A DNA stretch of 64,000 nucleotides from Turicibacter sanguinis (GCF_013046825.1 NZ_CP053187.1:403501-467500); one strand, 5' to 3'. Positions 24,994 to 35,130 are shown, counted from the first letter of the stretch. Notes: generated by a model from the letters alone, not told the origin. Translations and numbers: made by a program.

Positions 24994-26529
24994 ATGAGAA
25001 AAACATTAAGAATATTACTTGGACGTGTTGGCTTTTGTGGGATGCTGATCGCCCTACAAGCCTTAATCTTAATCGTTGTGATTTGGCGGTTCCAAGAATA
25101 CTTTGTTTACTTTTATGCTTTTTGTGTCTTACTGAGTGTAGTCGTTGTGATGGGAATCTTAAATAATCGTTTAAATCCAGCTTACAAAATTGCTTGGATT
25201 ATTCCAATTATGCTGGTTCCGATTTTTGGGGGATTATTTTATATTCTCTTTAGTAGTGATCAAACTCGTAAAAAGTTTTTAAATGAAATGAAGCCTATCA
25301 ATGAGAAGATGAGAGAATGTTTAATACAGGATGCTGACATTACTGAAAAACTTAAAACTCTTGATAAGCGGGCCTTTAATCAATCCAGATATATTTTGGA
25401 TTATGCACAGGGGCCTATTTATGAAAACACCACAACTGAGTACCTTACACCCGGAGAAAAAAAGTTTGAACGTTTACTTGAAGAATTAAAAAAAGCAAAA
25501 CATTATATCTTCCTAGAATACTTCATCATTGATGAAGGGATGATGTGGGATACGATTTTAGAGATTTTAAAAGAAAAAGCGGCGCAAGGGGTTGATGTAC
25601 GCGTCGTTTATGATGATTTCGGTTGTTTATTTTTACTTCCTTCTGGCTATGATAAAAAGCTTGAAGCAATGGGAATTAAGTGTTGCGTATTTAATCCATT
25701 CGTTCCGTTTTTAACACTTCGTATGAATAATCGTAATCACCGTAAAATTGCGATTATTGATGGACATACTGCTTTTACAGGCGGCATTAATATTGGAGAT
25801 GAGTATATTAACGGCTATGAAAAACATGGGCATTGGAAAGATGCTTCGATTATGATTAAGGGCGATGCGGTTTGGAGTTTTACCGTCATGTTTTTAACGA
25901 TGTGGGATTTCCTTCGTAAAACGAATGAAGATTACGAACCTTTCCGTCCTCATATTCATCACAAAGAATCGTTTGAAAGTGATGGATTTGTTCAGCCGTT
26001 TACGGATAGTCCACTAGATAATGAATCGGTTGGGGAGACCGTTTATTTAAATTTAATTAATTCGGCTAAAGATTATGTTTATATCAATACGCCTTATCTG
26101 ATTTTAGATAATGAAATGATTACGGCTTTATCACAAGCCGCTAAACGTGGAGTCGATGTCAGAATTGTGACTCCGCATATTGGTGATAAATGGTTTGTTC
26201 ACGCCGTAACTCGTGCTAACTATGCTTTCTTAATTGAAGATGGTGTGAAGATTTATGAATATACACCTGGATTCATTCATTCTAAAACATTTGTGGTAGA
26301 TGGCGAGTATGCCGTTGTTGGAACGATTAATCTTGATTACCGCAGTTTATACTTACATTATGAGTGCGGAGCTTGGTTATATAAAAATAGTAGTATTAAA
26401 ACCATTTACGATGATTATGTTGAGACCTTGAAAGTCTGCCAATTAATCACGTTACAAGATTGCCATAATATTAAATGGTACAAAAAGTTCATTTATGCTT
26501 TCTTACGAATTTTTGCCCCATTAATGTAG
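24994..26529 (+). CDS. cls: Cardiolipin synthase
   Basis: Makes cardiolipin from two phosphatidylglycerols at the membrane. The 511-aa protein has two or three N-terminal membrane helices (residues 12-32, 38-55, 67-85) and two phospholipase-D HKD motifs: NHRKIAIIDGHTAFTGGINIGD (about 249-270, cited in pieces) and HSKTFVVDGEYAVVGTINLD (429-448). Length is usual for ClsA/YwnE-type. GAGGAGT lies before the start and a recognisable promoter upstream; a single-gene unit ending in a strong terminator. Confidence 0.93.
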   Translation: MRKTLRILLGRVGFCGMLIALQALILIVVIWRFQEYFVYFYAFCVLLSVVVVMGILNNRLNPAYKIAWIIPIMLVPIFGGLFYILFSSDQTRKKFLNEMKPINEKMRECLIQDADITEKLKTLDKRAFNQSRYILDYAQGPIYENTTTEYLTPGEKKFERLLEELKKAKHYIFLEYFIIDEGMMWDTILEILKEKAAQGVDVRVVYDDFGCLFLLPSGYDKKLEAMGIKCCVFNPFVPFLTLRMNNRNHRKIAIIDGHTAFTGGINIGDEYINGYEKHGHWKDASIMIKGDAVWSFTVMFLTMWDFLRKTNEDYEPFRPHIHHKESFESDGFVQPFTDSPLDNESVGETVYLNLINSAKDYVYINTPYLILDNEMITALSQAAKRGVDVRIVTPHIGDKWFVHAVTRANYAFLIEDGVKIYEYTPGFIHSKTFVVDGEYAVVGTINLDYRSLYLHYECGAWLYKNSSIKTIYDDYVETLKVCQLITLQDCHNIKWYKKFIYAFLRIFAPLM

Positions 26530-26530
26530 G

Positions 26531-26562
26531 AAAAGGAGTTCCGATTTGGAACTCCTTTTTTT
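26531..26562 (+). terminator. Intrinsic terminator of cls
   Basis: AAAAGGAGTTCC stem, 5-base loop, GGAACTCCTTTT and T run, directly after the stop. Confidence 0.9.
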
Positions 26563-26573
26563 ATGAATCCTCT

Positions 26574-27062
26574 TTAGATATATTTTAAGATTTCTTGGTA
26601 TTGTGTTTTAAGTTCTTCATCTTTTATTCTGCGATTAGCAGGGCTTGGAGATGGGAGCACGATACAAGGAATGTTTGTTTTAGGGTAACAAAATTTTGTA
26701 TAGAATTCGGCTGCTTTTTTTCCGGTTGTAAAGACGGCGTGAATAGGCGCTTGTTTTAGGATCATGCTTAAATCATTTGGAATTGGATTTTTAATGCTAG
26801 CATCAGAGGCTCCTTCTATGTCACAACTTTTTAATACGTCCCAAAGGGCAATATGGTGACGATGTAGGAAAGCTAGTCTATCTTCATTGGTAAGTGGTAA
26901 TTCTTCATGAAAGATGTCTGCTAGGACAGGCCAAAATCGATTTTGGGGATGACCATAGTAAAACCCATTTTTTCTAGACTTTGGAGAGGGCATGGTCCCT
27001 AGTATTAAGACTCTTGAATTTTCATCATACACTGGCTTAAAGATATGTTCGACGACTGCCAT
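26574..27062 (-). CDS. Hypoxanthine/deoxyinosine-DNA glycosylase-like (UDG superfamily)
   Basis: 162 aa. The segments VLILGTMPSPKSRKNGFYYG followed by HPQNRFWPVL (residues 17-46) match the UDG family 6 type that removes deaminated bases such as hypoxanthine from DNA; the C-terminal PSPSPANRR matches the second active-site loop. A G:T/U mismatch glycosylase is the next alternative, but the SPKSRKNGFYYGHPQN block favours the deoxyinosine type. Overlaps the end of the upstream CmpB-like gene by 26 bases, hence probably co-transcribed. Confidence 0.82.
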   Translation of the reverse strand: MAVVEHIFKPVYDENSRVLILGTMPSPKSRKNGFYYGHPQNRFWPVLADIFHEELPLTNEDRLAFLHRHHIALWDVLKSCDIEGASDASIKNPIPNDLSMILKQAPIHAVFTTGKKAAEFYTKFCYPKTNIPCIVLPSPSPANRRIKDEELKTQYQEILKYI

Positions 27063-27612
27063 CTAGTTCACCTTCTTCATTAGAAATTTCTTTTATTATA
27101 GCATGTTTTCTAATGAATTTTTTTAAGGTTAAGGCTTCATCTATCATGAAGGCACCGCAAATGAAAGGACAGATGACGAACCACGAAGAAAAGTGTTGAT
27201 TGATAAATGGATCGACGAGCATTGGTTGAAAATAGTTAACTCCGATAAATGTGAGAATCATCCAACAGATTGAAAATTGAGGGCAGATTAGTCCTTGTAA
27301 ATTGAATTTTAGCATAGAGTAATCCCAGTAGTCCTGATGAAAAATATGACGCGTCAGAAGTCCTGATAAATATTCAACCGTTGTTGGTACGATAAGGCAC
27401 AGTATTAAAATGGAAATTGGCGATAGTAAAAACGTATCTTTCATTAAGATGAGCAAAGCCATTGCGATTGCATACATCGGTTTGAAAGGTCCATATAAAA
27501 AGCCATCTTTTTTCATTTGTCCTGTTAGCATATAAGAATAAAATTGTTCGATCATCCATCCAATGACACCATATAAAAAGAAGTTAAATAAAAAGTACCA
27601 TGCGTAATACAT
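27037..27612 (-). CDS. CmpB-like membrane protein (PF06541-type)
   Basis: 191 aa from ATG 27612 (AGGTGG upstream; the longer frame begins at GTG). About five helices; the family block FFLYGVIGWMIEQFY near the N-terminus and DGFLYGPFKPMYAIAMALL, then LTRHIFHQDYWDYSMLKFNLQG match the group named putative ABC transporter permease (CmpB). Molecular role is unknown. A second, distant member is at 44746-45408. Confidence 0.75.
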   Translation of the reverse strand: MYYAWYFLFNFFLYGVIGWMIEQFYSYMLTGQMKKDGFLYGPFKPMYAIAMALLILMKDTFLLSPISILILCLIVPTTVEYLSGLLTRHIFHQDYWDYSMLKFNLQGLICPQFSICWMILTFIGVNYFQPMLVDPFINQHFSSWFVICPFICGAFMIDEALTLKKFIRKHAIIKEISNEEGELDGSRRTYL

Positions 27613-27791
27613 ACTAGACACCACCTGTTTTTAGTGATAGTTTGTTCCCTCTCCCCTAAATTCATACTCCACCTCTTTTTATTTTTTCCTTTTATCGTTA
27701 AACTATAAATAAATTGGAATTTTATTGTAACAAATAGTTTTTTCCACTCATTAAAAAGAATGGAAGAAGGTTAACAAATATGGTGATTAAT

Positions 27792-27832
27792 AAAAAAAAC
27801 ATCTATTCAAGTCACCTTGATAGATGTTTTTT
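27792..27832 (-). terminator. Intrinsic terminator of the alcohol dehydrogenase gene
   Basis: AAAACATCTATC... with GATAGATGTTTT pairing around a loop; eight T on the minus strand. Confidence 0.8.
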
Positions 27833-27855
27833 AGTGTGTGTGCTTATGTTTTAAA

Positions 27856-29004
27856 TTAGATTAATGATCTATATAACCCAATAATATCTTCAAGGCTTGC
27901 CTCTTTTGGATTTCCAGGAGCACAAGCATCAGCTACTGCTGATTCAGCTAAGAACTGAATATCTTCTTCTTTCACGATTTCTTTTAAATCGGCTGGAATA
28001 TTGATATCTGCTGATAATTGACGAACAGCATCAACTGCAGCTTGGCGATACTCATCTTGTGTCATATGATCAACACCCTCTACTCCCATTGCACGTGCAA
28101 TTTCACGGTATTTTTCACCTGTTGCATCTGCATTAAATTCCATAACTGTTGGTAATAAAATTGCATTTGCAATCCCATGAGGTGTATCATAAACAGCTCC
28201 CAATGCGTGAGCCATTGAATGAACAATTCCAAGACCTACGTTTGAGAATCCCATTCCTGCAATATATTGTCCAAGTGCCATTCCTTCGCGACCTTCTTTT
28301 GTATTAGCAACTGCTCCACGTAATGATTTAGCAATGATTTCGATGGCTTTTAAATGGAACATATCCGTCATCTCCCAGGCTGCCTTTGTAATATATCCTT
28401 CAATCGCATGTGTTAAGGCATCCATTCCTGTTGCTGCCGTTAAACCTGCTGGCATTGAAGACATCATTTCAGAATCAACAATTGCAATGACTGGAATATC
28501 ATGTGTATCGACACATACAAATTTACGCTTTTTCTCAACATCTGTGATAACGTAATTGATGGTCACTTCAGCCGCTGTTCCAGCAGTGGTTGGAACGGAA
28601 ATAATTGGGACACTTGGATTTTTAGTTGGGCTGACACCTTCTAAACTACGAACATCCAAAAACTCTGGATTATTAATAATAATTCCAACTGCTTTGGCTG
28701 TATCCATTGATGATCCTCCACCAATCGCGATGATATAATCAGCTCCTGATGCCTGATACGCTGCTACTCCATGTTGAACATTTTCAATTGTTGGATTTGC
28801 TTTAATATCTGAATAAATTTCATAAGGTAATCCTGCCTCATCTAGAACAGCTGTGACTTTACCTGCTACCCCAAACTTAATTAAATCTGGATCGGTACAA
28901 ACAAATGCCTTTTTAAATCCACGGCGTAACACTTCATCTTTAATCACTTGAATAGATCCTGCCCCATGGTAAGATGTTTCATTCAAAACAATACGATTTG
29001 CCAT
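27856..29004 (-). CDS. Iron-containing alcohol dehydrogenase (1,3-propanediol/lactaldehyde reductase type)
   Basis: 382 aa, normal length for group III Fe-ADH. The NAD(P) GGGSSMDTAKAVG motif (about 96-108) and iron-binding region with GLGIVHSMAHALGAVYDTPHG (split; residues about 257-277, with His ligands) are clear. It reduces aldehydes to alcohols to regenerate NAD+ in fermentation, closest in pattern to FucO/DhaT (lactaldehyde or 3-hydroxypropionaldehyde), but the substrate cannot be fixed by sequence. A monocistronic gene between terminators. Confidence 0.9.
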   Translation of the reverse strand: MANRIVLNETSYHGAGSIQVIKDEVLRRGFKKAFVCTDPDLIKFGVAGKVTAVLDEAGLPYEIYSDIKANPTIENVQHGVAAYQASGADYIIAIGGGSSMDTAKAVGIIINNPEFLDVRSLEGVSPTKNPSVPIISVPTTAGTAAEVTINYVITDVEKKRKFVCVDTHDIPVIAIVDSEMMSSMPAGLTAATGMDALTHAIEGYITKAAWEMTDMFHLKAIEIIAKSLRGAVANTKEGREGMALGQYIAGMGFSNVGLGIVHSMAHALGAVYDTPHGIANAILLPTVMEFNADATGEKYREIARAMGVEGVDHMTQDEYRQAAVDAVRQLSADINIPADLKEIVKEEDIQFLAESAVADACAPGNPKEASLEDIIGLYRSLI

Positions 29005-29401
29005 TTTCCAATTCCCCTTTTCTCATCAGTAGCCTCTCGCTACTTAAAATAATACTTAGCAACTTCATTATGCTTTAATTCTATCACTAAGATAAAGTTA
29101 TCCCTTCTTTTTAGTTAATAAAGTCCATATTCAAGTCATCAAAATCTATCACCTTATCAACTAAAAGCAAGACTATTATAATGCTTTCTCAGTAAAGAAA
29201 ATCGTCAAAAAATAAAGGAAACATCCGACTTTATTATTTTAATCTCTTTTTAAATGAATCAAATTGGAAAGGTTAAGAAATGAACCTGTCATTCATTTAG
29301 ACGTATCGCTCTTCGAGTGAATTAAATTAATAGAACCTACGTACTCAGTCTTTCTCGGATAAAGCCTAGATTAGAAAATATATCAAGAAAATTAAGCTAA
29401 T
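29005..29401. other. Long intergenic region between Fe-ADH and ktrB, no gene seen
   Basis: About 400 bases, AT-rich, no convincing frame. It would contain the promoter of the dehydrogenase (a TATAAT occurs on the minus strand near 29178) and no repeat family member or riboswitch I can recognise. Confidence 0.5.
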
Positions 29402-29434
29402 AAAAATCCTAGTCACAAAGCGACTAGGATTTTT
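29402..29434 (-). terminator. Intrinsic terminator after ktrB
   Basis: AAAAATCCTAGTC paired with GACTAGGATTTTT around a 7-base loop; T-rich on both sides, placed after the ktrB stop. Confidence 0.8.
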
Positions 29435-29471
29435 ATTTAATTGGAATCACTTATTGGATTTTAAAATTTAA

Positions 29472-30767
29472 TTAACCTATCGTTATTTGTTCTTCGGGAT
29501 AATTAAATCTTGGTGCTGCTGTTTGATAAGCCCATAAGCAGGCAATACTAAATGGACCTAAACGCCCAATAAACATGATGATACACAAGATGAGTTTGTT
29601 CGCTATATTTAAGCTCGGTATAATTCCAGTTGATAATCCGACTGTTCCTGTTGCGGCAATCACTTCAAATAAAATACTCTGAAGTGATAACTCAGGTTGA
29701 ATCAATAAAATAAAAAACGTTCCAACAAATACAACTGAGATTGCTAGTAAAAAAACACTAAATGCCTTAATAATACTTTCAGCTGGAATTCGGCGATAAA
29801 AGGCTGTAACAGGACGATTAGTGGCAAAAGATTTAATAGTTTTTATAATGGTAAATAACGTCGTTGTTTTAATTCCACCACCGGTCGAACCAGGAGATGC
29901 CCCAATAAACATTAAGACCATTAAAATAAGAAGTCCAGCTTGTGAAAAATCATCAATAGGAATGGTAGAAAAACCAGCTGTACGTGCCGAAATACTATGG
30001 AAGAAGGCATCAAACCAACTAAAGCCTTCTGATAATTTTAACAAAATGGTTCCGATGATTAATAAAGAGGCTGTTGTTACCATGACAATCTTTGTATTCA
30101 TACTACATTTTTTGAAATTTCTTTTATGATAGATATCAAGCATGGTGACGAATCCAATCCCTCCTAACCCAATTAGAGTAGCTGTTGTCAATAGCAACAC
30201 ATAATGATGTCGGTATGGAATTAAATTCTGTCCTCCACCTAAAATATCAAATCCCGCGTTATTAAAGGAAGCAATCGCATGAAAGGCACTGATTCCTAAA
30301 GCTTCCCAAAACGGATAATGTTGAATGAATGTAAAAAAACTAAGAATCATGCCTACTAACTCAATCACCAGAGTTAATTGTAAGACCGATTTAACTAATC
30401 GAACCACTCCACTCAACGAATTAAAATTCAGCCCTTCCATCAATAATAATCGATGATAAACTCCAAATTTCCTTTGCATCACTAAGATAAAAATAGCACC
30501 TACTGAGGTTACCCCTAACCCACCTATTTGAATCAGTAATGCAATGACTAGACGACCAAAAGCATTAAACTGTTCAGCTGTTTCAATGGCAATCAAACCG
30601 GTCACGGTAACTGCACTGGCTGAGGTAAATAAAGCATCGATATAACTGACATAAGTCCCTGGCATATGCGCAATTGGCAAGGCAAGTAAAACAGATCCTA
30701 TTAGAATAACTGACATAAAACCTAAAGCAACATATTGAGTCGGTCCTAAACGTTTAGTCCGTAACAC
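29472..30767 (-). CDS. KtrB/TrkH-type potassium uptake protein
   Basis: 431 aa from GTG 30767 (GGAGGGAAGATTT upstream; the TTG 15 bases earlier is inside the ribosome binding site). The four pore-loop selectivity segments are visible: SASAVTVTGL, FNNAGFD, SARTAGFST and TGTVGLS, each with the central Gly. Potassium import driven by Na+ or membrane potential, normally with a KtrA RCK regulator; no KtrA is nearby, so it is encoded elsewhere. Confidence 0.9.
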   Translation of the reverse strand: MLRTKRLGPTQYVALGFMSVILIGSVLLALPIAHMPGTYVSYIDALFTSASAVTVTGLIAIETAEQFNAFGRLVIALLIQIGGLGVTSVGAIFILVMQRKFGVYHRLLLMEGLNFNSLSGVVRLVKSVLQLTLVIELVGMILSFFTFIQHYPFWEALGISAFHAIASFNNAGFDILGGGQNLIPYRHHYVLLLTTATLIGLGGIGFVTMLDIYHKRNFKKCSMNTKIVMVTTASLLIIGTILLKLSEGFSWFDAFFHSISARTAGFSTIPIDDFSQAGLLILMVLMFIGASPGSTGGGIKTTTLFTIIKTIKSFATNRPVTAFYRRIPAESIIKAFSVFLLAISVVFVGTFFILLIQPELSLQSILFEVIAATGTVGLSTGIIPSLNIANKLILCIIMFIGRLGPFSIACLWAYQTAAPRFNYPEEQITIG

Positions 30768-30893
30768 AAATCTTCCCTCCAACTTATACTCTCTTCTCTT
30801 TTATGATAATATGACACTATTATAACTCTGACAAATGTCGAAAATAACCAAATTTTTACTAAATTCATTTTTTGTTATCATATCATGGACCTA

Positions 30894-30925
30894 TAAAAAA
30901 AGCTAGAATGTATACCTCTAGCCTT
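30894..30925 (-). terminator. Intrinsic terminator after the GntR regulator
   Basis: GGCTAGA paired with TCTAGCT and a seven-T run on the minus strand. Confidence 0.75.
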
Positions 30926-30965
30926 TGAAAAATTTTATAAATAGTTAACTGAGTTTTATCTTTTA

Positions 30966-31673
30966 CTATCTTCTCGCGAAATCAACAAAAATAAATTTAT
31001 CCGGTCGATGGCGAGATTCAGTATATTGGAACAAGCTTGTATCCACTAAATAGGTATAACTTCTAACAACCGCCACCATATCAAAGTTTTTTAAATCTAA
31101 GTACTTTCGATCCTCATCGGTTGCCATTTGAACTGTGATTTCTTTATTAGCATATGCCACTTTCAAACCAAGTTCACCTTCAATATATTCATATAATGAA
31201 TCTTGACAGGCTTCCTCTGTTAAATGATCAACATATTTGCAAACCACATAATCTTTATCTAAAATAACCTTTTCGCCATCAATGGTTCTAGAACGGACAA
31301 TTTTCCACACAGGTTCTTCAGCATTTAATTCCAAGTTTTTACGAATCGATTCTCGTGGAATTTGTTTCTCTAAAAGTTCAACAGTTGTCTTTGCATTACG
31401 ACCTGAGCGCTCGGTAATTTCTTTAAAACTGACAACTCCCGAAACTGGGAAATTTAATTTATTTATATCAAGTACAAAAGACCCTTTTCCTTTTGTCTTT
31501 TGTATATATCCATGTTGTTCTAACATACTTAACGCTTTACGGACGGTATCTCTTGAGACTTGATAGTGGTTAATTAAGTTTTTCTCAGAAGGTAACATAC
31601 TTGTTGGCTCATAAATACCACTTTCAATTTGACTTACAATGTCATTATAGACTCTTAAATATTTTTTATCCAT
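30966..31673 (-). CDS. treR: Trehalose operon repressor (GntR family)
   Basis: 235 aa from ATG 31673 (MDKKYLRVYND). N-terminal winged helix (residues 1-70; MLPSEKNLINHYQVSRDTVRKAL) and a C-terminal UTRA ligand domain (85-235). In Gram-positives TreR represses treP/treC and is induced by trehalose 6-phosphate. It is the third gene of the tre locus, separated from treC by a hairpin. The paired operator candidates upstream of treP are the probable targets. Confidence 0.88.
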   Translation of the reverse strand: MDKKYLRVYNDIVSQIESGIYEPTSMLPSEKNLINHYQVSRDTVRKALSMLEQHGYIQKTKGKGSFVLDINKLNFPVSGVVSFKEITERSGRNAKTTVELLEKQIPRESIRKNLELNAEEPVWKIVRSRTIDGEKVILDKDYVVCKYVDHLTEEACQDSLYEYIEGELGLKVAYANKEITVQMATDEDRKYLDLKNFDMVAVVRSYTYLVDTSLFQYTESRHRPDKFIFVDFARR

Positions 31674-31712
31674 CGTCATCACCGTAAAACATTTTAACAC
31701 ATATACGGATAA

Positions 31713-31760
31713 GATAAAAAGCAGTAAAACTTTTTCAAAGAAAAAATTTACTGCTTTTTG
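31713..31760 (-). terminator. Hairpin terminator between treC and treR
   Basis: AAAAAGCAGTAAA paired with TTTACTGCTTTTT, with a long loop; T run on both strands. treR is probably expressed partly by read-through or by its own promoter. Confidence 0.7.
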
Positions 31761-31818
31761 TGGGATAACTCATTGTTTCTTATTAAAATTCTATCGAAAT
31801 GACTTATTATTTTTCTAA

Positions 31819-33474
31819 TTAGTTTTCAATATAGTAAGCAATTGATTCATATGGACGAAGTGTGATTTTTTCTGCTAACTGCTGGCTATCTTTGTAGTTT
31901 GAAATTAAAATTTTAGCATCACTCACTAACTCAGCTGGCATTTCAACTTCTGTTTCTTTTCCATAGTAATTATTTAAAACAATTAATTTTTGATTATCTA
32001 AGGTACGCATATAGGCTAATACTTGTGGATGATCCATTAACATCATTTCAATATTACCATCTGAGATAATGTCATACTCTTTACGTAAAGTAATTAATTT
32101 TTTGTAATGATAGAAGACTGAATCTTGATCTTTTAAAGCTGCTTCTGCATTGACTTCTTCGTATGATGCACCCACTGGAATCCAAGGTGTTCCACTTGTA
32201 AATCCAGCATTCTCTGTCGCATCCCATTGAACCGGCGTACGAGAATTATCACGTGATTTAGCACGTAAGATTTCTAAAATTTCTTCTTCTTCAATTCCTT
32301 GCTCTTTTAAAATATTGAAGTAATTAATGGCTTCGACATCACGGTATTGTTCAATTGTTGTGAAATAAGGATTTTTCATTCCGAATTCTTCACCTTGATA
32401 AATGTATGGTGTTCCACGCATTAAGTGAATCGTTGATGCTAACATCTTAGCACTTTCCTTATGATAATTCACGTCGTCTCCAAATCGTGAAATCGCACGT
32501 GGTTGATCGTGGTTACACCAGAAGACTGCACTCCATCCATTTCCAGCTTGCATACCTTCTTGCCACTCTTTGAAGATATCTTTTAACATGGCAAAATCAA
32601 AGTCCATTAATGTCCACTTATCTCCATCTTTATAATCCACTTTTAAGTGGTGGAAATTAAACACCATTGATAATTCTTTTTCATCTGGATTTGAATATCT
32701 TATACAATTATCAACAGATGTTGAAGACATTTCCCCTACTGTAATCACATCAGGATGTTTACCAAATGAGTTTTCGTTTAATTCTTTTAAGTACTCATGA
32801 ATTTTAGGTCCGTCTGTATAGAAACGACGTCCATCTCCGATTGTATCATCTTCAAAAACTTCAGGTTTTGAGATTAAGTTAATAACATCTAAACGGAATC
32901 CTTTAACCCCTTTTTCTAACCAGAAGTTAACTACTTTATAAATTTCTTGGCGTACTGCTTCGTTTTCCCAGTTTAAATCACCTTGTGTGACATCGAATAA
33001 ATGTAAATAGTATTGATCAAATTCTTCAACGTATTGCCAAGCAGATCCACCAAATTTAGAAATCCAGTTTGTCGGAGCTTGCCCCTCTTTTCCGTCTTTG
33101 AAAATATAGAAGTTTTTATAAGTTTCATCACCTGACATCGCCTTTTTAAACCATTGATGCTCAGTTGAGGTATGGTTAAATACCATATCAAGCATAATCT
33201 CAATTCCACGAGCTTGTGCTTGTTCCACTAATAATTCGAAATCTTCCATCGTTCCAAAACGTGGATCAATGTTGTAATAATCAGCTACGTCATATCCGTT
33301 ATCTTTTTGTGGCGAGATATAGAATGGAGTTAACCAAATGTAATCGACTCCAAGTTCTTTTAAATAATCTAATTTCTCTACTACCCCAATTAAATCCCCG
33401 AGTCCATCTCCATTCGAATCATTAAATGATTTTGGATAGATTTGATAAACAACGCTTTGTTTAAAGTTTTTCAT
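31819..33474 (-). CDS. treC: Trehalose-6-phosphate hydrolase (GH13)
   Basis: 551 aa from ATG 33474 with AGGAGGG upstream. Splits trehalose 6-phosphate into glucose and glucose 6-phosphate. GH13 motifs: DMVFNHTSTEH (region I), GFRLDVINL with nucleophile Asp (II), TVGEMSS with acid Glu (III), FWCNHDQPR (IV). Early VVYQIYPKSFNDSNGDG matches oligo-1,6-glucosidase-type members, and operon context (treP upstream, treR downstream) decides for TreC. Confidence 0.92.
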   Translation of the reverse strand: MKNFKQSVVYQIYPKSFNDSNGDGLGDLIGVVEKLDYLKELGVDYIWLTPFYISPQKDNGYDVADYYNIDPRFGTMEDFELLVEQAQARGIEIMLDMVFNHTSTEHQWFKKAMSGDETYKNFYIFKDGKEGQAPTNWISKFGGSAWQYVEEFDQYYLHLFDVTQGDLNWENEAVRQEIYKVVNFWLEKGVKGFRLDVINLISKPEVFEDDTIGDGRRFYTDGPKIHEYLKELNENSFGKHPDVITVGEMSSTSVDNCIRYSNPDEKELSMVFNFHHLKVDYKDGDKWTLMDFDFAMLKDIFKEWQEGMQAGNGWSAVFWCNHDQPRAISRFGDDVNYHKESAKMLASTIHLMRGTPYIYQGEEFGMKNPYFTTIEQYRDVEAINYFNILKEQGIEEEEILEILRAKSRDNSRTPVQWDATENAGFTSGTPWIPVGASYEEVNAEAALKDQDSVFYHYKKLITLRKEYDIISDGNIEMMLMDHPQVLAYMRTLDNQKLIVLNNYYGKETEVEMPAELVSDAKILISNYKDSQQLAEKITLRPYESIAYYIEN

Positions 33475-33510
33475 GATGTAAGCCCTCCTATTTTTCATGA
33501 GAATGCGAGA

Positions 33511-33543
33511 AAAGGGAACAACTTCTTAAAGAAGTGAACCCTA
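33511..33543 (-). terminator. Weak hairpin between treP and treC
   Basis: ACTTCTT/AAGAAGT core extended by an imperfect AGGG/CCCT stem, then TTTT on the minus strand. Could tune treC expression relative to treP. Confidence 0.4.
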
Positions 33544-33635
33544 AACCCAAAATTATTTTCTTATAATATTATTTCATACCCGAGTATTTCCTAGCTAGTA
33601 AGGATTGTACCTTTCCATATCAAGAGACTCGATTT

Positions 33636-35045
33636 TTATTTTTTTAATTTACGTTTTGCTAGTACAACAGTTAAGATGAATGGAACAACAATCGCAACCA
33701 CCATTGCTACTGCAAACATTAACATGTGTGCTGGTTGAATTGATAAGATACCAGGTAATCCACCAATACCTACCGAGTTAGCCATAACACCTGTTGCAAC
33801 TGAGATAACTGCTGCAATTCCCGAACCGATCATTCCGGCAATGAATGGGAATCCGTATTTCATATTGATACCGAAGATAGCTGGTTCAGTTACCCCTAAG
33901 TAAGCTGAGATACAAGCAGGAACTGAAACTTGTTTTTCTTCTTCATTTTTGCGATTTACATAAATCATACCAAGAACAGCTGAACCTTGAGCAATATTTG
34001 ATAAAGCGATCATTGGCCATAACATTGTTCCACCAAACTCAGCAACTAACTGTAAGTCGATTGCGTTTGTCATATGGTGTAATCCTGTAATAACTAATGG
34101 TGCATAAGCAAATCCAAAAACTCCAGCAAATAACCATGAGAATGATGATGTTAATCCAGCATATACAACACCTGAAATCCAAGAACCAATTGCCCATCCA
34201 ATAGGACCAAGTACTGTGTGTGCTAATAATACAGTTGGTACTAATGAGAAGAATGGAACAATAATCATTGAGATTGAATTTGGTGTAATTTTTTTGAAGA
34301 ATCGCTCTAAGTAAACTAAAGTAAATCCGGCTAACATGGCTGGGATAACTTGTGCTTGATATCCAATCATATTAACTTGAGCAAATCCAAAATCCCAAAC
34401 TGGAGCGACTGCATCTCCACCAACTGCGTAAGCATTTAATAACTGTGGTGAAACTAATGTAATCCCTAGAACAATACCAAGAATTTGTGTCGTTCCCATT
34501 TTCTTAGTTACAGCCCATGTAATTCCGACCGGTAAGAAGTGGAAGATTGCTTCCCCAATTAACCATAAGAAGCTATGAACACCTGACCAGAATTGTGAGA
34601 TTTCAACTAATGTCTTTGTTCCATCTTCGAACATTTTAATGTCACCAATGACATTTCTAAATCCTAAAATTAACCCACCAATGATGATAGCTGGAATTAA
34701 TGGTGAGAAAATTTCAGCTAAGTTAGCCATTAAACGTTGAATCCAACTCATATTTGATTTAGCAGCTTCTTTTACATCTTCTTTACTTGCATCTTGAATA
34801 CCTGCTACAGATTTGAATTCATTATAAAATACGGCAACGTCATTTCCAATAATAACTTGGAATTGTCCTGCTTGTGTAAATGTTCCTTTTACGCATGGTA
34901 AAGCTTCAATTTTTTCTACTTCAGCTTTTTTTGGATCATTTAAAACAAATCGCATACGTGTCATACAGTGTGTGACAACGGCAACGTTTTCTTTTCCACC
35001 AACAAATTGTAAGAGTTGTTGAGCCTCTTGAGTAAATTTCCCCAT
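33636..35045 (-). CDS. treP: PTS trehalose-specific EIIBC component
   Basis: 469 aa from ATG 35045, AGGAGG six bases upstream. Imports trehalose as the 6-phosphate. IIB domain at the N-terminus with active Cys in VAVVTHCMTRMRFVL (residues about 22-36), then a IIC domain of about ten helices with GITEPAIFG-like GVTEPAIFGINMKYGF. No IIA domain, so a glucose-type EIIA must be provided elsewhere. First gene of the tre operon. Confidence 0.92.
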   Translation of the reverse strand: MGKFTQEAQQLLQFVGGKENVAVVTHCMTRMRFVLNDPKKAEVEKIEALPCVKGTFTQAGQFQVIIGNDVAVFYNEFKSVAGIQDASKEDVKEAAKSNMSWIQRLMANLAEIFSPLIPAIIIGGLILGFRNVIGDIKMFEDGTKTLVEISQFWSGVHSFLWLIGEAIFHFLPVGITWAVTKKMGTTQILGIVLGITLVSPQLLNAYAVGGDAVAPVWDFGFAQVNMIGYQAQVIPAMLAGFTLVYLERFFKKITPNSISMIIVPFFSLVPTVLLAHTVLGPIGWAIGSWISGVVYAGLTSSFSWLFAGVFGFAYAPLVITGLHHMTNAIDLQLVAEFGGTMLWPMIALSNIAQGSAVLGMIYVNRKNEEEKQVSVPACISAYLGVTEPAIFGINMKYGFPFIAGMIGSGIAAVISVATGVMANSVGIGGLPGILSIQPAHMLMFAVAMVVAIVVPFILTVVLAKRKLKK

Positions 35046-35096
35046 AATGTACCTCCTTAAATTTTTTATTATGAATCGTTCATGTCCTTCATCCCC

Positions 35097-35116
35097 AAAC
35101 ATGTACGTATATGTTT
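35097..35116 (-). promoter_or_regulatory. Candidate TreR operator, downstream copy
   Basis: Minus-strand AAACATATACGTACATGTTT, an imperfect palindrome; the same core AAACATATACGTACA occurs 38 bases upstream within the promoter. Two copies, one downstream of the -10, fit repression of treP. Confidence 0.6.
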
Positions 35117-35130
35117 GTTGCTACACACTT